A stretch of DNA of 64,000 bases from Clostridia bacterium (GCA_017537345.1 JAFYKY010000021.1:1-64000), one strand, 5' to 3'; shown: positions 9,707 to 18,322, counted from the first letter of the stretch. Notes: generated by a model from the letters alone, not told the origin. Program-made: numbers and translations.

Positions 9707-12121
9707 ATGAACAAACAACAGCTTAAAAACCAGATCACAGCAACACTTTCCAGATACTATGCGGTTTCTCCCGAGGAAGCGAATGCAGAACAGATATATT
9801 CTGCGCTGGCTATAAGTGTTAGAGACGTTCTGGCAAAAAAGAATAGCGATTTTTCCAAAAAGGTAAAGGAAAACGGTTCCAAGCAGGTGTTCTATATCTG
9901 TATGGAATTCCTTATGGGAAGACAGCTTAAAATGAATCTTTGCAATCTCGGCCTGGAATCCTCCTACCGTGAAGTGCTTTCCGAGATCGGCTTCGATCTT
10001 GATGAAATATACGAACTTGAAACCGACCCCGCCTTGGGTAACGGCGGCTTGGGCAGACTTGCGGCCTGCTTTATGGACGCTCTCGCAACCCAGCAGTACC
10101 CCGCAAAGGGCTTTTCCATACTTTTTGAATACGGTCTGTTCAGACAGAAAATGGCAGAAGGGGAACAGCTTGAGCTTCCCGATATATGGCTGCCCTCCGG
10201 TCAGGTGTGGCTGGTGCCCAGACAGGATAAAAGCGTTTCCGTTAAATTGGGCGGAAAGATAAAAGAAAAATGGGATAACGGCAGATGCGAGCCTATTTAC
10301 GAGGATTACGACGAAATAGACGCTATCCCCTACGATATGTTCGTTTCCGGCGCAGACAGCGAATGTTGTAACACTCTCCGTCTGTGGAAGGCGCAGGATA
10401 AACGCAATTTTAATATGGAGGCGTTCTCTCAGGGGCAGTATATAAAGGCTGTTGAAGAAAACACCATGGCAGAAACTATCTCCAAGGTGTTGTACCCTGC
10501 AGATAACCATCACGAAGGTAAACTGCTTCGTCTTTCCCAGCAGTATTTCCTTGTTTCCGCTTCTCTGCAGAATATAGTTTCCAACCACGTTTCCCAGTAT
10601 AAAACTCTTGATAATTTCGCAGAAAAGGTTTCTATCCATATAAACGACACACATCCCGCACTCTGCGTTCCCGAGCTTATGCGTATCCTTATGGATGACC
10701 ATCATTATTCCTGGGAAAAGGCGTGGGAGATCACCGTAAATACCATCTCCTATACCAACCATACCGTGCTTCCCGAAGCGCTGGAATGCTGGAACGAGGA
10801 TCTGTTCCGCTTCAAGCTTCCCAGAATTCACAATATCGTTACCGAAATCAACCGCCGTTTCTGTGCGGACGCATGGAACAATTTCCCCGGAAACTGGGAT
10901 AAGATCAGCCGTATGGCTATTCTGGGCAACGGTCAGGTAAGAATGGCAAATCTTTCCGTTGTAGGCTCAAACCATACCAACGGCGTATCCAAGCTCCATT
11001 CCGATATTCTTAAAAAGACGGTGTTCCGTGATTATGCGGATATGTATCCCGAAAGATTTACAAACGTAACCAACGGTATCGCACACCGCAAATGGCTGTG
11101 CTATTCCAACCCCCGTCTTGCAAGCCTGCTTGATGAATGTATCGGAGAGGGATACCGCAAGGATGCTTCTCAGCTTGAAAAATTCCTTGCATACGAAAAC
11201 GATGAATCCGTGCTTAAGCGTATCGGCGAAATAAAGCATGCAAACAAGGTGGATTTTGCCAATTATATTAGCAAAACTCACGGCGTGAAGATCGATCCCG
11301 ATTCTATCTTTGACGTTCAGGCAAAGCGACTCCACGAGTACAAGCGTCAGCTTCTTAACGCACTCAATATTATTTCTCTTTACACCGCCCTTCTGGAAAA
11401 TCCGTCTTTGGATATACAGCCCCAGACCTTCATCTTCGGCGCAAAGGCTGCTCCCGGATATTATCTGGCAAAGGATATCCTCCGTCTTATATGCTATATC
11501 GCCGCGGATATCGAAAAAAATCCCGCCCTGCGTGAAAAGATACGCGTAGTATTCCTTGAAAACTACAACGTGACCCTTGCAGAGCGTCTTATGCCCGCTG
11601 CCGACGTAAGCGAGCAGATCTCCCTTGCGGGTAAAGAAGCAAGCGGTACGGGTAATATGAAGTTTATGATCAACGGCGCAGTTACTATCGGAACTCTTGA
11701 CGGCGCAAACGTAGAGATCGCAGAGCAGGTAGGGGATGATAACATCTTCATCTTCGGTCTGCGCGCCAACGAGGTTGACGAGCTCTGGAAGAAGGGCTAC
11801 TCATCTTCTGGCTATTATCTCCGTTCTCCCGAGCTTAAGCGTGCTATCGACCGTCTTGCCGTAGGATTTAACGGAAGACCCTTTACCGATATAGCAAACT
11901 ATCTGCTGTTCTCTCACGGCATATCCGACCCTTATATGTGTCTTGCGGATTTCGAGGATTATCATACCACCCACAAGAATTTGGTGGATGCATACGGCGA
12001 TACCACCCGTTGGAACAAGATGGCGCTTAATAATATTGCAAAAGCCGGCATTTTCGCCGCAGACCGCAGTATCCGTGATTACGCGGAAAACATCTGGAAC
12101 GCTGTTCCTCTTAAGGACTGA
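9707..12121 (+). CDS. glgP: glycogen/starch/alpha-glucan phosphorylase (GT35)
   Basis: It removes glucose units from glycogen as glucose-1-phosphate, using pyridoxal phosphate. At 804 residues it matches the family. Clear landmarks are NGGLGRLAACFMDALA near residue 105, HINDTHPALCVPELMR near 308, DVQAKRLHEYKRQLLN near 535, and the PLP-lysine signature EASGTGNMKFMINGA near 645, followed by GTLDGANVEI. It starts 5 bases after the glgA stop, so storage and mobilisation are co-transcribed. AAGGA at 12113-12117, inside its last codons, may serve the next gene. Confidence 0.96.
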   Translation: MNKQQLKNQITATLSRYYAVSPEEANAEQIYSALAISVRDVLAKKNSDFSKKVKENGSKQVFYICMEFLMGRQLKMNLCNLGLESSYREVLSEIGFDLDEIYELETDPALGNGGLGRLAACFMDALATQQYPAKGFSILFEYGLFRQKMAEGEQLELPDIWLPSGQVWLVPRQDKSVSVKLGGKIKEKWDNGRCEPIYEDYDEIDAIPYDMFVSGADSECCNTLRLWKAQDKRNFNMEAFSQGQYIKAVEENTMAETISKVLYPADNHHEGKLLRLSQQYFLVSASLQNIVSNHVSQYKTLDNFAEKVSIHINDTHPALCVPELMRILMDDHHYSWEKAWEITVNTISYTNHTVLPEALECWNEDLFRFKLPRIHNIVTEINRRFCADAWNNFPGNWDKISRMAILGNGQVRMANLSVVGSNHTNGVSKLHSDILKKTVFRDYADMYPERFTNVTNGIAHRKWLCYSNPRLASLLDECIGEGYRKDASQLEKFLAYENDESVLKRIGEIKHANKVDFANYISKTHGVKIDPDSIFDVQAKRLHEYKRQLLNALNIISLYTALLENPSLDIQPQTFIFGAKAAPGYYLAKDILRLICYIAADIEKNPALREKIRVVFLENYNVTLAERLMPAADVSEQISLAGKEASGTGNMKFMINGAVTIGTLDGANVEIAEQVGDDNIFIFGLRANEVDELWKKGYSSSGYYLRSPELKRAIDRLAVGFNGRPFTDIANYLLFSHGISDPYMCLADFEDYHTTHKNLVDAYGDTTRWNKMALNNIAKAGIFAADRSIRDYAENIWNAVPLKD

Positions 12122-12171
12122 TAAATATAAATTCTATACTTTTTGCTTTCGGCGCGCCTACAGAAAAGCGT

Positions 12172-13761
12172 GTGTTTCCTTTCGGCACACCGGTCACCGC
12201 CGGAAAAGGCTATGTAATTAAAGATAAAAACGGCTATACACCGCCCGCGCTTCTGAGTGCGGGCTTGTATGCTGTCTGCACCGAGGATGGTTGGCAGGCG
12301 GATACCTTTACCGTTACGGACGAGCAGTATCCCGCCCCCGCTTTTATGGACAACGGTATTATTTACCAGGTGTTTGTAGACCGCTTCGCGCGCGGAGGCG
12401 AAGTCTTGAAAAGAGAGGACGCCGTCTACCTTGAATGGGATGACACACCCGAATACAAAAGAAGCGAAAAAGGGGAGCTCAAAAACAACACCCTTTTCGG
12501 CGGAACCTTGTGGGGTGTGGCGGAAAAGCTGGATTATATCGCATCTTTGGGTGCGGGAAGTATATATCTTTCTCCCATCTGCAAGGCATATTCCAACCAT
12601 AAATACGATACCGACGATTACCTTACCGTAGACGAAGGCTTCGGCGGCGACGAGGCGCTAAAGCACCTTATTGACGAAGGGGCAAAGCGGGGAATAAAGA
12701 TAATTCTTGACGGCGTGTTCAACCACGTGGGAGAGCACAGTATATATTTTACTTCTGCCGTCAACGATCCCGAATCCCCATACAGAGAGTGGTTTTCATT
12801 TTCGGATTACCCCAACGATTACGATTGCTGGTGGGGGTGCAGAAACCTGCCAAAAACGGTAAAATGCGTGTCCTTCCGCAGATTTATCTGCGAACAGGTC
12901 ATTCCCAAGTATATGGCTATGGGTATAGGCGGCTACCGTCTGGACGTGGTGGATGAATACGTTAACGAATTCACCCACGAAATTTGCGCCGCCGTTAAAA
13001 AAGCCGACCCCCGCGCCTGCATTATAGGCGAGGTGTGGGAGGATGCTTCCACCAAGGTAGCTTATGACGAGGCAAAGGATTATTTTCAGGGACATTCGCT
13101 GGATTCCGTTTCAAATTATCCCTTCCGCGATGGAATTATAAGTTTTTTCCGTTACGGTGATATCGCACATCTTTCCGGTGTGCTGGCGTATCAGCTTACC
13201 CATTATCCCAAGGCGAAATTGCTTCGTCTTATGAACACCCTCGGCACCCACGATACTCCCCGTATCATAACCGCTTTGGCGGGTTACGAAGGGGATATGT
13301 CTGCCGATGAAGCGGCGGTGTACAGACTTACTGCGGAAGAATACGCCCTCGGCGCCATGCGTCTGCGCGCCGCATACGGACTTTTGGTCTCTCTTCCCGG
13401 TACACCCTGCCTTTATTACGGAGATGAGATAGGTATGCAGGGCAGATCCGACCCTTTCAACCGTTACACTTACCCTTGGGGAAAAGAAGATAATGAAATG
13501 CTTTCTTTCTTTAAAAAAGCAGGGGAAGTGCGCAAAAATTCTCTTCCTCTTACAAGAGGCGATACGGAGATCCTGCAGGCAGACAGCGGAATATTCGTAA
13601 TAAAACGCTCGTTTTGCGGAAGATCCGTGCTTATAGTTTCATTTGCCGCAGGCGGCGAATATGCTGTTAACGGTGAGTATACCGACCTTATTACCAATCA
13701 AAAATTTATAAACAAAATACACGCAACCGGCCCTGCTACTCTTATTTTGGAGGAGAATTGA
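12172..13761 (+). CDS. GH13 alpha-glucanase (neopullulanase / maltodextrin-hydrolase type)
   Basis: This is an alpha-amylase-family hydrolase of 529 residues from the GTG at 12172. Motifs are MDNGIIYQVFVDRFARGG, region I ILDGVFNHVGE, region II GYRLDVVDEYV (nucleophile Asp), region III IIGEVWEDAS (acid/base Glu) and region IV TLGTHDTPR. These fit the GH13_20/39-like group acting on maltodextrins, pullulan or branched ends. No GlgX-type debranching gene is in the operon, so this enzyme may fill that role. The frame stays open upstream of GTG to 12121 and encodes LFAFGAPTEKR, which resembles the missing N terminus of the family, while GTG has no good ribosome binding site. True initiation may be a non-AUG codon near 12127. 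No signal peptide is seen, so it is probably cytosolic. Confidence 0.88.
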   Translation: MFPFGTPVTAGKGYVIKDKNGYTPPALLSAGLYAVCTEDGWQADTFTVTDEQYPAPAFMDNGIIYQVFVDRFARGGEVLKREDAVYLEWDDTPEYKRSEKGELKNNTLFGGTLWGVAEKLDYIASLGAGSIYLSPICKAYSNHKYDTDDYLTVDEGFGGDEALKHLIDEGAKRGIKIILDGVFNHVGEHSIYFTSAVNDPESPYREWFSFSDYPNDYDCWWGCRNLPKTVKCVSFRRFICEQVIPKYMAMGIGGYRLDVVDEYVNEFTHEICAAVKKADPRACIIGEVWEDASTKVAYDEAKDYFQGHSLDSVSNYPFRDGIISFFRYGDIAHLSGVLAYQLTHYPKAKLLRLMNTLGTHDTPRIITALAGYEGDMSADEAAVYRLTAEEYALGAMRLRAAYGLLVSLPGTPCLYYGDEIGMQGRSDPFNRYTYPWGKEDNEMLSFFKKAGEVRKNSLPLTRGDTEILQADSGIFVIKRSFCGRSVLIVSFAAGGEYAVNGEYTDLITNQKFINKIHATGPATLILEEN

Positions 13762-13762
13762 G

Positions 13763-14869
13763 ATGCTGTCTTTAAACCATACCTTTGAAGAGATATGTAA
13801 AGCGTTTAAACTTAAAGGCGAATTCTTCGGCTACAACGTAATAAAAAGCGGAAATATAAACGATACCTATACCGTTCATACCGAGGGGAAGGACGGGGGA
13901 CGCGTTTATCTGGTACAGCGCATAAACCACAACGTGTTCCACAGCCCCGAAAAGATCATATCCAACGTATGCCGTATAACAGATCATATACGCAAGCGTA
14001 TGCTGGAGCAAGGGGAAACGGACATAAAGCGCCGCGTCCTCAAAATGTATCATACGCCTGACGGACAGTATATCTACCGTTCCGAAGACGGCAGTTATTG
14101 GCGGGTAGTAAGCTATATTACGGATTCCTGCACCTTTAACAGCCGTCCCACCTTAAAGGTAATGCGCAACGCAGGTAAAGCATTCGGTGAATTCCAGAAA
14201 AATCTTTCGGATTTCGATGCGTCCACCCTTTACGAAACCATTCCTCATTTTCACGATACTGTCAAAAGATTTGAGGATTTAGAAAAATCCGTTTCCGCAG
14301 ACGCGGTTTCAAGAGCCGCTTCGGTGAAGGACGAAATAAACTATCTTCGTTCTATGAGCTCTTACGCGGGATATTTTGCCTCTCTTGCCAAGGAAAACAA
14401 AATAAGCCTCCGCGTTACTCACAACGATACCAAGTGCAACAACGTAATGTTTGATGCGGGTACGGGAGAGCCGCTGGCAGTAATAGATCTTGATACGGTT
14501 ATGCCCGGTTACGCCGCCTACGATTTCGGCGATGCGGTTCGTTTTGCCGCAAACACCGCTTCGGAAGACGAGAAAGATCTTTCTCTGGTTTCGCTGGATA
14601 CCGAAATGTTCGCGCAGTTTGCCTCCGGCTTCGTTCCGCCTCTTTACGGAAATCTTAACGAAACGGAAATTTCAACTCTTGCAATGGGCGCTCTCGTGGT
14701 AACTCTGGAGCTTTCTTCCAGATTTTTGGCGGATTATCTGGCAGGAGATACTTATTTTAAGACCGCATACGATGAGCATAATCTGGTCCGCGCCCGCTGC
14801 CAGATGCGGCTTGCTCAGGATATAGAGCGCAAAATGAGCGAGCTTGAGCAAATAATGAAGCAATTTTGA
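13763..14869 (+). CDS. APH-family sugar kinase, N-acetylhexosamine 1-kinase (NahK)-like
   Basis: This is a 368-residue phosphotransferase of the aminoglycoside/choline kinase fold. The N-terminal lobe reads YLVQRINHNVFHSPEKI. The catalytic segment THNDTKCNNVMFD (near residue 225) carries the HxD...N loop, and VIDLDTVMPGYAAYDFGDAV carries the metal-binding Asp. This wording is close to NahK, which phosphorylates GlcNAc/GalNAc at C1. It starts 1 base after the GH13 gene with GGAGGAG ahead. Its place in a glycogen operon suggests a kinase for a sugar released by the neighbouring enzymes, but the substrate cannot be read from the sequence. Confidence 0.8.
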   Translation: MLSLNHTFEEICKAFKLKGEFFGYNVIKSGNINDTYTVHTEGKDGGRVYLVQRINHNVFHSPEKIISNVCRITDHIRKRMLEQGETDIKRRVLKMYHTPDGQYIYRSEDGSYWRVVSYITDSCTFNSRPTLKVMRNAGKAFGEFQKNLSDFDASTLYETIPHFHDTVKRFEDLEKSVSADAVSRAASVKDEINYLRSMSSYAGYFASLAKENKISLRVTHNDTKCNNVMFDAGTGEPLAVIDLDTVMPGYAAYDFGDAVRFAANTASEDEKDLSLVSLDTEMFAQFASGFVPPLYGNLNETEISTLAMGALVVTLELSSRFLADYLAGDTYFKTAYDEHNLVRARCQMRLAQDIERKMSELEQIMKQF

Positions 14870-14921
14870 ACAAATTTTTAAAAAACTTTAAGGAAATTTG
14901 AAAGAAAAGTTAACATTTCAC

Positions 14922-14949
14922 TTGACTTTGGGGAAAATTGTGGTATACT
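14922..14949 (+). promoter_or_regulatory. promoter of the SigH-like gene
   Basis: TTGACT (14922-14927), 16 bases, TATACT (14944-14949). The 50 bases upstream are AT-rich and contain no clear terminator for the glycogen operon. Confidence 0.75.
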
Positions 14950-14996
14950 ACTACAAGATGGCTACTTGTTTTGTGAATTTTTAACAAGAGATGTAG

Positions 14997-15557
14997 ATGG
15001 AAAATATCACACCCGCAACAAATGAAGATGCATTGCTTGTGGCTTCCGCCCGCGAGGGGGATTCCCTTGCTTTCGCCTTGCTCGTGCACAGATATTCCCG
15101 CGTTATGAACTCCTTTATCGCCACTCTTTCGGTGTCGGAATCGGAACGGGAGGATCTTTTGCAGGAGGGGCTTATAGGGCTTTTAAAGGCTGTCCGCAGT
15201 TATGAGGAAGAAAAAGCAATGTTTTCCACATACGCTGTTACTTGTATAAAAAACAGTATCATATCGGCACTCAGGCGGTATAACAAATCCGCCGCGCTTT
15301 ACCCTTCTTTGCAGGAATTGGAGGAGGCTGAAGCGCAGGAAGCCGAATCACCGGAATATATTTATCTTGATACCGAATCCGGCAGGCTTCTTCACGATCG
15401 GCTATTCAAAGCGCTCTCTCCGTTGGAATCCAAGGTCTTCGAACTGTATCTTGCGGATGAAACGTACGCAGAAATCGGCAAAAGGCTGGGTAAGGACGTA
15501 AAAAGCGTGGACAACGCGGTTCAGCGCATACGCTCCAAGCTCAAACGCATAATTTAG
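14997..15557 (+). CDS. sigma-70 family factor, SigH-like
   Basis: This is a 186-residue sigma factor with region 2 (about residues 15-85, including EREDLLQEGLIGLLKAVRSY and FSTYAVTCIKNSIISAL) and region 4 (about 135-185, with ESKVFELYLADETYAEIGKRL and VDNAVQRIRSKLK). Its shape fits the SigH or SigI-like group of Clostridia, small factors for stationary phase or early sporulation. No anti-sigma gene is adjacent. The start is ATG 14997; an ATG six bases upstream runs straight into TAG. Only weak Shine-Dalgarno complementarity is visible (AAGAG). Assignment to SigH itself is likely but not certain. Confidence 0.85.
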   Translation: MENITPATNEDALLVASAREGDSLAFALLVHRYSRVMNSFIATLSVSESEREDLLQEGLIGLLKAVRSYEEEKAMFSTYAVTCIKNSIISALRRYNKSAALYPSLQELEEAEAQEAESPEYIYLDTESGRLLHDRLFKALSPLESKVFELYLADETYAEIGKRLGKDVKSVDNAVQRIRSKLKRII

Positions 15558-15611
15558 CAAAAACCTTGGAAACAAGGGAAAAATATTTATTTCAAGCGAG
15601 GTAAAATCAGC

Positions 15612-15887
15612 ATGTACGAAGACAAGACTTTGGTTTGTAAGGATTGCGGCGCAGAATTCGTTTTCTCCGCAGGTGAACAGGAATTCTATGCAGAACGCGG
15701 CTTCCAGAACGAGCCCCAGAGATGCAAACCCTGCCGTGACGCAAGAAAGAACGCAGGCAAGGCTCCCAGAGAACTCTTTACAACCACTTGTGCACAGTGT
15801 GGCAAGGAAGCAAAGGTTCCCTTCCAGCCCTCTAACGACAGACCGGTATACTGCAGCGAATGCTATGCCGCTTCCAAGCAACAGTAA
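15612..15887 (+). CDS. small zinc-ribbon protein
   Basis: This is a 91-residue protein with three or four Cys pairs: CKDCG (residues 9-13), CKPC (about 39-42), CAQCG (about 60-64) and CSEC (about 80-83). The layout is that of the probable zinc-ribbon domain family common in Clostridia, usually of unknown function and likely to bind zinc and perhaps nucleic acid. Start ATG 15612 follows a GCGAGG site. It lies 54 bases after the sigma factor and ends in a strong terminator, so the two may share a transcript. Confidence 0.85.
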   Translation: MYEDKTLVCKDCGAEFVFSAGEQEFYAERGFQNEPQRCKPCRDARKNAGKAPRELFTTTCAQCGKEAKVPFQPSNDRPVYCSECYAASKQQ

Positions 15888-15956
15888 TCTGCTATAACGA
15901 ATAACATATATTATTCTCCGGCACGAATCATTTTTGCTTACAAAGACTGTGTGTAT

Positions 15957-15991
15957 AAAAAATCCCCGAGCGAAAAGCTCGGGGATTTTTT
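15957..15991 (+). terminator. intrinsic terminator behind the zinc-ribbon gene
   Basis: ATCCCCGAGC and GCTCGGGGAT pair around GAAAA, followed by a T-run. The 382-base stretch 15888-16269 otherwise holds the mraZ promoter and two repeat pairs, and no gene. Confidence 0.92.
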
Positions 15992-16150
15992 ATTACGCAT
16001 TTTTGTTCATCCTTGCCGAACAAATGTTTGTTTACATAATTTTCGGACGTGTTTGGCAAATGTTGGCAGGTAATGGCAGAAACGAGGAAAATTGTGGGCG
16101 TTTTGGTGATAATTTATTTTACATAATTTTTGAAAAAAGCAAAAAAGGTA

Positions 16151-16179
16151 TTGCATTTTTTAAAATGGTTGTATATAAT
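16151..16179 (+). promoter_or_regulatory. division-cluster (mraZ) promoter
   Basis: TTGCAT (16151-16156), 17 bases, TATAAT (16174-16179). It is the only good promoter seen ahead of mraZ. Confidence 0.85.
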
Positions 16180-16183
16180 AGGT

Positions 16184-16201
16184 TTGTGGTGAATTGTGGG
16201 G
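16184..16201 (+). promoter_or_regulatory. possible MraZ boxes (two GTGG direct repeats)
   Basis: TTGTGG occurs at 16184-16189 and 16194-16199, exactly 10 bases apart and just downstream of the -10 box. MraZ is known to bind short direct repeats with one-turn spacing in its own promoter region; a further GTGG lies at 16094. The autoregulation is inferred. Confidence 0.4.
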
Positions 16202-16202
16202 T

Positions 16203-16250
16203 AACAGAACACTGTTTTCCCATTAATTTCCAGTCACAGAACACTGTTTA
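16203..16250 (+). repeat. two identical 14-base palindromic repeats in the mraZ leader
   Basis: ACAGAACACTGTTT occurs at 16204-16217 and again at 16236-16249, 32 bases apart (about three helical turns). Each contains the inverted repeat ACAG/CTGT around AACA. They lie between promoter and ribosome binding site and look like paired operators or tandem small hairpins. Confidence 0.6.
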
Positions 16251-16269
16251 ACAAAGGAGGCGGGAAGAG

Positions 16270-16689
16270 ATGTTCTTCGGCGAATACAGACATACTCTTG
16301 ATACCAAGGGCAGAATATTCCTGCCTGCTAAATTGCGTGATGAGCTTGGTGAAAAATTCTGGGTTTGTAAAGGCATGGGCAAATGCCTGCAGATCTTTAC
16401 CAATGAAGCCTGGAATGATTTTTGCGCAAAGCTGGATGATCTGGCGGCGGCACAGGCTCGTCATATAAAACTGTATTTTTATTCCGGAGCAAACGAAACC
16501 GCTTTGGACGCCCAGGGAAGAATTGCTCTTTCTCCTGCCCACAGAGAGTTTGCGTGTCTTGATAAAAACGTGGTTATCGTGGGTAACCGCACCCACCTTG
16601 AAATATGGTCGGAAGCAGAATGGGAAGCAGAACAGGCAAGTCTGGACAGCGAAGCCATAACCGCATCTCTGCTGGAAATGGGCTTCTGA
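16270..16689 (+). CDS. mraZ: transcriptional regulator MraZ
   Basis: This is a DNA-binding regulator that opens most division and cell-wall clusters. At 139 residues it has the usual length. Two SpoVT/AbrB-like halves are visible: HTLDTKGRIFLPAKLRDELG (residues about 8-27) and ALDAQGRIALSPAHREFA (about 80-97). The ATG follows AAAGGAGG by a slightly long spacing. It is the first gene of the cluster and ends 1 base before rsmH. In other bacteria MraZ represses its own operon by binding repeats near the promoter; candidate sites are present at 16184-16201. Confidence 0.95.
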   Translation: MFFGEYRHTLDTKGRIFLPAKLRDELGEKFWVCKGMGKCLQIFTNEAWNDFCAKLDDLAAAQARHIKLYFYSGANETALDAQGRIALSPAHREFACLDKNVVIVGNRTHLEIWSEAEWEAEQASLDSEAITASLLEMGF

Positions 16690-16690
16690 T

Positions 16691-17614
16691 ATGGAGTTTA
16701 AGCATTATTCCGTACTTGCAAAGGAATGTATGGAGCTGTTGGACATTAAGCCCGACGGCGTGTACGTTGATTGTACCTTGGGCGGCGCGGGGCACACCCG
16801 TCTGATACTCTCTCTGCTTGGAGAAAAGGGAAGAGTTATCGGTATCGACCGTGATAACGATGCTCTTGCAAACGCCAAAGAAAAGATCAACGATCCACGC
16901 TTTACTCCCTTCAAAAGCAATTACGAAGACGTTGCAACCGTTTTGGATGAACTGGGAATAGAAAAAGCAGACGGTTTTTTGTTTGATCTGGGTGTGTCCT
17001 CTTATCAGCTGGATACTCCGGAAAGAGGATTTTCTTATATAAACGATGCGCCTCTGGATATGCGTATGGATACGTCGGCGGGAATTACCGCATACGACGT
17101 GGTGAATACATATTCCGAAAGCGAATTGGCAAGAATAATTTTTGAATACGGCGAAGATAAATTCGCCCGCCGTATCGCATCCCGTATAGTACGGGAACGA
17201 AGCGAAGCTCCCATTGCCACCACCGGAGCTCTTGCGGATATTATTTCCGCCGCAGTACCCGGTCAGCAAAAGGGCGGACACCCTGCAAAAAGAGCGTTTC
17301 AGGCAATACGCATAGAAGTAAACGGCGAGCTTTCCTCCGTGGGCAAAGCATTGGAATCCGCCGCCGCAAGACTTAAAAAGGGCGGCAGGATAGCTGTTAT
17401 CAGCTTTCATTCCCTTGAGGACCGCATAGTTAAAAACACCTTTGCGACCCTCGCTTCTCCTTGTACCTGCCCCAAGGATTTTCCCATTTGCGTATGTAAT
17501 AAGGTTCCGACGGTAAAAGTGGTTACCAGACATCCCGTGCTTCCGTCGGAGGAAGAATTAAAAGAAAACAGCCGTTCCCATTCTGCAAAGCTAAGGGCGG
17601 CAGAGGGAATTTAA
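16691..17614 (+). CDS. rsmH: 16S rRNA (cytosine1402-N4)-methyltransferase
   Basis: This is a SAM-dependent enzyme (formerly MraW) that methylates C1402 in the ribosomal P site. Its 307 residues start with HYSVLAKECMELL. The SAM-binding loop is DCTLGGAGHTRLIL (near residue 33), followed by GIDRDNDAL, the FDLGVSSYQLD segment and the conserved VISFHSLEDRIVK. It has typical family length. The gene follows mraZ by 1 base, the standard arrangement in Gram-positive division clusters. Confidence 0.97.
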   Translation: MEFKHYSVLAKECMELLDIKPDGVYVDCTLGGAGHTRLILSLLGEKGRVIGIDRDNDALANAKEKINDPRFTPFKSNYEDVATVLDELGIEKADGFLFDLGVSSYQLDTPERGFSYINDAPLDMRMDTSAGITAYDVVNTYSESELARIIFEYGEDKFARRIASRIVRERSEAPIATTGALADIISAAVPGQQKGGHPAKRAFQAIRIEVNGELSSVGKALESAAARLKKGGRIAVISFHSLEDRIVKNTFATLASPCTCPKDFPICVCNKVPTVKVVTRHPVLPSEEELKENSRSHSAKLRAAEGI

Positions 17615-17635
17615 GTTTTTGAAAGGAATTTTAAG

Positions 17636-18205
17636 ATGAACAACCGGAAGCCCACCGCGATGTCGAAAAGAAGCGCAGAAACCATCAAACCGTCGCTTTC
17701 TGTCGGAACGGATGCGGGTATAAATTCTGTTCACAGACCCAAAACGGGTACAAATAACGCTATCGTCAGAAAAAAGAAAAATATGGTGGCGGTAAGGGAG
17801 GTTCCCATACGTACCGAGCGTAAGAAGGAGCGCGCTCCTCTTCCTATCGGCGTTATCTTCACCGCTATAATCTTCACCGCACTGTTTTCTTTTATGATAA
17901 TAAACTACGCCGAGATCGACAGATACAACAGCGAATTGGGTGAAATGAATCAAAGGATTTCCGAACTCAAGCACGAGCAGGATATACTTCAGCAAAAGCT
18001 GGATCAAAAAGATGATCTTACCTATATCTGCAATTATGCGGAAACCGAATTGGGTATGGTTAAATACCAGAACATACCTTCAAAACACGTTAAAACAGAA
18101 AGCGTTGATGCAAAAAGCGAAGTTATCGTTTATGATGACAAAGAAAACGGACTTGGCGTAATGCTTTCCGGTATGGCGGAAGCGTTCAGAGAGTTTTTTA
18201 ATTAG
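17636..18205 (+). CDS. ftsL: FtsL-like cell division protein
   Basis: This is a bitopic membrane protein of 189 residues. A long basic cytoplasmic N terminus (about 80 residues, many Lys and Arg) is followed by one membrane span (about 84-103) and a short coiled coil (ELGEMNQRISELKHEQDILQ, about 113-132), then a tail. This is the layout of FtsL/DivIC, which bridge DivIB and the septal synthase. Sequence similarity in this family is low; the assignment rests on topology and on the place between rsmH and spoVD. The ATG is preceded by GAAAGGAA. Confidence 0.8.
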   Translation: MNNRKPTAMSKRSAETIKPSLSVGTDAGINSVHRPKTGTNNAIVRKKKNMVAVREVPIRTERKKERAPLPIGVIFTAIIFTALFSFMIINYAEIDRYNSELGEMNQRISELKHEQDILQQKLDQKDDLTYICNYAETELGMVKYQNIPSKHVKTESVDAKSEVIVYDDKENGLGVMLSGMAEAFREFFN

Positions 18206-18248
18206 TCGCATAGATCTTATAGGTATGCGAATATAATTGTTTGTGGAG

Positions 18249-18283
18249 GGGTAAAGTTGAAAAGACGGCTTTACCCTGTTTTT
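18249..18283 (+). terminator. terminator-like hairpin between ftsL and spoVD
   Basis: GGGTAAAG (18249-18256) and CTTTACCC (18269-18276) pair, followed by TGTTTTT. It is weaker than the other terminators and lies inside the cluster, so partial attenuation is more likely than full stop. A second stem TCGCATA/TATGCGA (18206-18230) precedes it. Confidence 0.5.
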
Positions 18284-18322
18284 ACTTAATATCATTGCCC
18301 TTTTACCCGGAGGAACTTTATC

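Noticed and set aside
16204..16249. Reading the mraZ-leader 14-mers as LexA boxes
   Set aside because: GAAC and GTT are present but are separated by 3 bases instead of the 4 of the Gram-positive LexA site, and a division cluster is not a usual LexA target.
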